From assembly GCA_017354515.1 (NCBI GenBank), contig JAFMQT010000268.1:1-6553 (forward strand): DNA of 6,553 bases. Direction: 5' to 3'. A model generated the notes under the pieces. That model was not told where the DNA came from, searched no databases, and saw nothing but the letters and a program-made list of their open reading frames with translations. Of the stretch, positions 5,023 to 6,553 are shown piece by piece (position 1 is the stretch's first letter; each line of letters begins with the position of its first letter). This stretch comes from Nocardia sp. (GTDB lineage Bacteria > Actinomycetota > Actinomycetes > Mycobacteriales > Mycobacteriaceae). A program made the position numbers and the translations under genes.

Positions 5023-6219
5023 ATGTTGCGTATCGGTCTCACCGGAGGCATGGGAGCGGGTAAGTCGACAGTGGCGCGGCTGCTGGTCGAGTGGGGCGCG
5101 GTGCTGGTCGACAGCGACGCCATCGCGCGCGAGGTGGTCGAACCTGGAACCGAGGGGCTGGCGGCCCTGGTCGAGGCGTTCGGGGAGGCCATCCTCGCCG
5201 AGGACGGCAGCCTGAACCGTCCGGCGCTGGCGGCGGTGGCCTTCGCCGATGATGAATCGCGTCGGACGCTGAACTCCATCACCCATCCGCTGGTGGGCCG
5301 CCGCACCGCCGAACTCATCGGCGCCGCCCCCGCGGATGCCATTGTGGTGCAGGATGTTCCCCTGCTGGTGGAGAACTCGATGGGTGCGATGGTGCAGCTC
5401 GTCGTGGTGGTGATGGCCGATGAGCGGTTGCGGGTCCATCGGCTCGAACGATTCCGTGGGATCGCCCCGGACGACGCTCGCGCCCGGATCAGGTCCCAGG
5501 CCACCGACGATCAGCGCCGGGCGGCCGCGGATGTGCTGCTGGACAACAACTCCGACGCCGAGGCGCTGGCGCCGCAGGTGGCGCGGTTGTGGCAGGAGCG
5601 GCTGGTGCCGTTCGAGCGGAACCTGCGCACGCGTACTCCGGCCCGTCGGCCGGCCGAAATCCAGCTGGCCGAACCGGACCCGGAGTGGGCGGACCAGGCG
5701 CAGCGGCTGATCGGGCGGCTGTGGGTGGCCTGCGGGGCCGACGCGAAACGGATCGACCATATCGGTTCGACCGCCGTCGGCGGTCTGCCGGCCAAGGATG
5801 TCATCGATATCCAGGTCACCGTCGCGGATATGGCGGCCGCCGACGAGCTGCGGGACCGGTTGGCCGACGCCGGATTTCCGCGCTGGGACGGGTTCGAGTC
5901 CGACACCGCGAAACCCACCGCCGCCGATCCGTCCGGAACCGATACCACGGCCTGGCGTAAGCGGTTGCACGGCAATGCCGATCCGGCGCGGATCGCTAAT
6001 ATCCACGTGCGAGCACAGGGTTCGCCCGGGCAGCGGTTCGCGCTGGACTTCCGGGACTGGTTGCGCGCCGACGCCGACGCGCGCGCGGAGTACCTCGAGG
6101 TCAAACGCCGGGCCGAGGCCGCGGCCGCCGGCTGTGATGGTGAGGCCGCGACGAAGGCGTATCTGTCGGTGAAGGAGGCCTGGTTCGCCACGGTCTACGA
6201 CCGGGTGCCGCGCGGCTGA
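5023..6219 (+). CDS. coaE: Dephospho-CoA kinase fused to a GrpB/UPF0157 domain
   Basis: The product is 398 residues. The N-terminal part (about 1-200) is dephospho-CoA kinase, which phosphorylates the ribose 3'-hydroxyl of dephospho-CoA with ATP in the last step of coenzyme A synthesis in the cytoplasm. It shows the P-loop GGMGAGKST (residues 8-16, K14), the catalytic-region Asp of DSDAIAREVVEPGTEGL (D32), and the lid arginine R140, the three positions reported as important in the M. tuberculosis enzyme. The C-terminal part (about 213-390) is a GrpB/UPF0157 domain of the nucleotidyltransferase superfamily, with HIGSTAV (246-252) and KDVIDIQV (258-265). Many bacterial CoaE proteins have only the kinase, while mycobacterial CoaE has this fusion. 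Its extra domain has been proposed to help folding or regulation. Start ATG 5023 follows GAGAG and gives the family N-terminus. The gene is convergent with the DUF402 gene, with 8 bp between the stops. Confidence 0.96.
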   Translation: MLRIGLTGGMGAGKSTVARLLVEWGAVLVDSDAIAREVVEPGTEGLAALVEAFGEAILAEDGSLNRPALAAVAFADDESRRTLNSITHPLVGRRTAELIGAAPADAIVVQDVPLLVENSMGAMVQLVVVVMADERLRVHRLERFRGIAPDDARARIRSQATDDQRRAAADVLLDNNSDAEALAPQVARLWQERLVPFERNLRTRTPARRPAEIQLAEPDPEWADQAQRLIGRLWVACGADAKRIDHIGSTAVGGLPAKDVIDIQVTVADMAAADELRDRLADAGFPRWDGFESDTAKPTAADPSGTDTTAWRKRLHGNADPARIANIHVRAQGSPGQRFALDFRDWLRADADARAEYLEVKRRAEAAAAGCDGEAATKAYLSVKEAWFATVYDRVPRG

Positions 6220-6230
6220 CCATTCGGTCA
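6217..6230. terminator. Small hairpin between convergent stops
   Basis: TGACC (6217-6221) and GGTCA (6226-6230) form a 5-bp inverted repeat around ATTC. The left arm contains the coaE stop codon and the right arm the stop of the opposing DUF402 gene. Flanking GGC and GCC could extend the stem past a mismatch. The stem is short and lacks a U-tract, so terminator function is doubtful. Confidence 0.2.
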
Positions 6231-6553
6231 CAGCCAGCTGATATCGATCCCGCGCGAGCGCAGCCACGCTTCGAAATCGTAGCCGTGCGCGGCGATCCCG
6301 GCGATCGCCTCGGTCGCGGTCTCGATGGCGTGCTGGGCCTGCGTGAGGCTCAGATAGCCCTCGGCGTGCGCGGCGAGCAGCTCGTCCACATCGAGCAGGA
6401 CCGCGTCCCGGCCGGCCCGCAGGATGACGTCGAGATAGTGATCCTGCGACTTCCACACATCCGGCCGGTCCGGGCCGAAATCCCCGATGTCGAGGTAGAG
6501 GTCCTGGTCGCGTTCGTATCCGGGATTGAAATGGAAGATGCTGGCCCGCAACG
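6228..6553 (-). CDS. DUF402 family protein (5' end truncated by window edge)
   Basis: About 107 C-terminal residues are visible, read leftward from the right edge to TGA at 6230-6228. They show the DUF402 pattern: FNPGYERDQDLYLDIGD, a VW turn, HYLDVILRAG and LLDVDELLAAHAEG, followed by a helical tail ending in HGYDFEAWL. The conserved Asp residues of these segments probably bind divalent metal. Characterised members include the nucleoside di/triphosphatase Ntdp of Staphylococcus and FomD of fosfomycin synthesis, both acting on nucleotide-phosphate substrates, so a phosphatase or hydrolase role is likely but unproven. The TTG at 6551-6549 could be read as a start but is probably an internal Leu codon: family members usually have several tens more residues before this point, and the visible part begins inside the conserved domain. 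As I recall, a protein of this kind also follows coaE in mycobacteria. Confidence 0.85.
   Translation of the reverse strand, partial: LRASIFHFNPGYERDQDLYLDIGDFGPDRPDVWKSQDHYLDVILRAGRDAVLLDVDELLAAHAEGYLSLTQAQHAIETATEAIAGIAAHGYDFEAWLRSRGIDISWL

Noticed and set aside
3082..6456. A very long open frame (about 1,124 codons) on the minus strand across plc and coaE
   Set aside because: It lies antisense to two clearly recognised genes, is Arg/Gly/Pro-rich without domains, and is the usual shadow of GC-biased coding on the other strand.
6549..6551. TTG as the start codon of the DUF402 protein
   Set aside because: No upstream sequence is available to show a ribosome binding site, and the conserved domain is already under way at this point, so the gene most likely continues beyond the window.

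Overview
The window looks like a piece of chromosome from a high-GC actinobacterium of the Nocardia / Rhodococcus / Mycobacterium group, with Nocardia the best guess. The reasons are the strong G/C bias at third codon positions, an RpsA nearly the same as my recollection of the mycobacterial protein (four S1 domains), a dephospho-CoA kinase fused to a GrpB/UPF0157 domain, and a Tat-exported phospholipase C of the mycobacterial PlcA-D type. These are family assignments made by reading. No database search was run.

Layout, left to right. (1) 903-1, minus strand: a class I SAM-dependent methyltransferase whose C-terminus runs off the left edge. (2) 904-1432: a 529-bp gene-free stretch between divergent genes, with several inverted and direct repeats, a candidate rpsA promoter, and a probable long 5' leader ending in a four-fold tandem repeat in frame with rpsA. 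(3) 1433-2908, plus: rpsA, followed by a perfect 38-bp palindrome likely to act as a terminator. (4) 3112-4641, plus: the Tat-dependent phospholipase C. (5) 4850-4638, minus: a possible 70-residue, strongly basic small protein with a good ribosome binding site, its stop overlapping the plc stop. (6) 5023-6219, plus: coaE. (7) 6553-6228, minus: the C-terminal part of a DUF402 protein that enters from the right edge and converges on coaE.

The genes do not form one pathway. rpsA (translation) and coaE (last step of coenzyme A synthesis) are housekeeping genes that, as I recall, are adjacent in Mycobacterium tuberculosis. Here an exported lipid-degrading enzyme and perhaps a small gene lie between them. 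I see no mobile element, CRISPR array, tRNA or rRNA, and no convincing new multi-gene system. The parts most worth a second look are the structured leader of rpsA, the small basic ORF at 4638-4850, and the phospholipase gene between rpsA and coaE.
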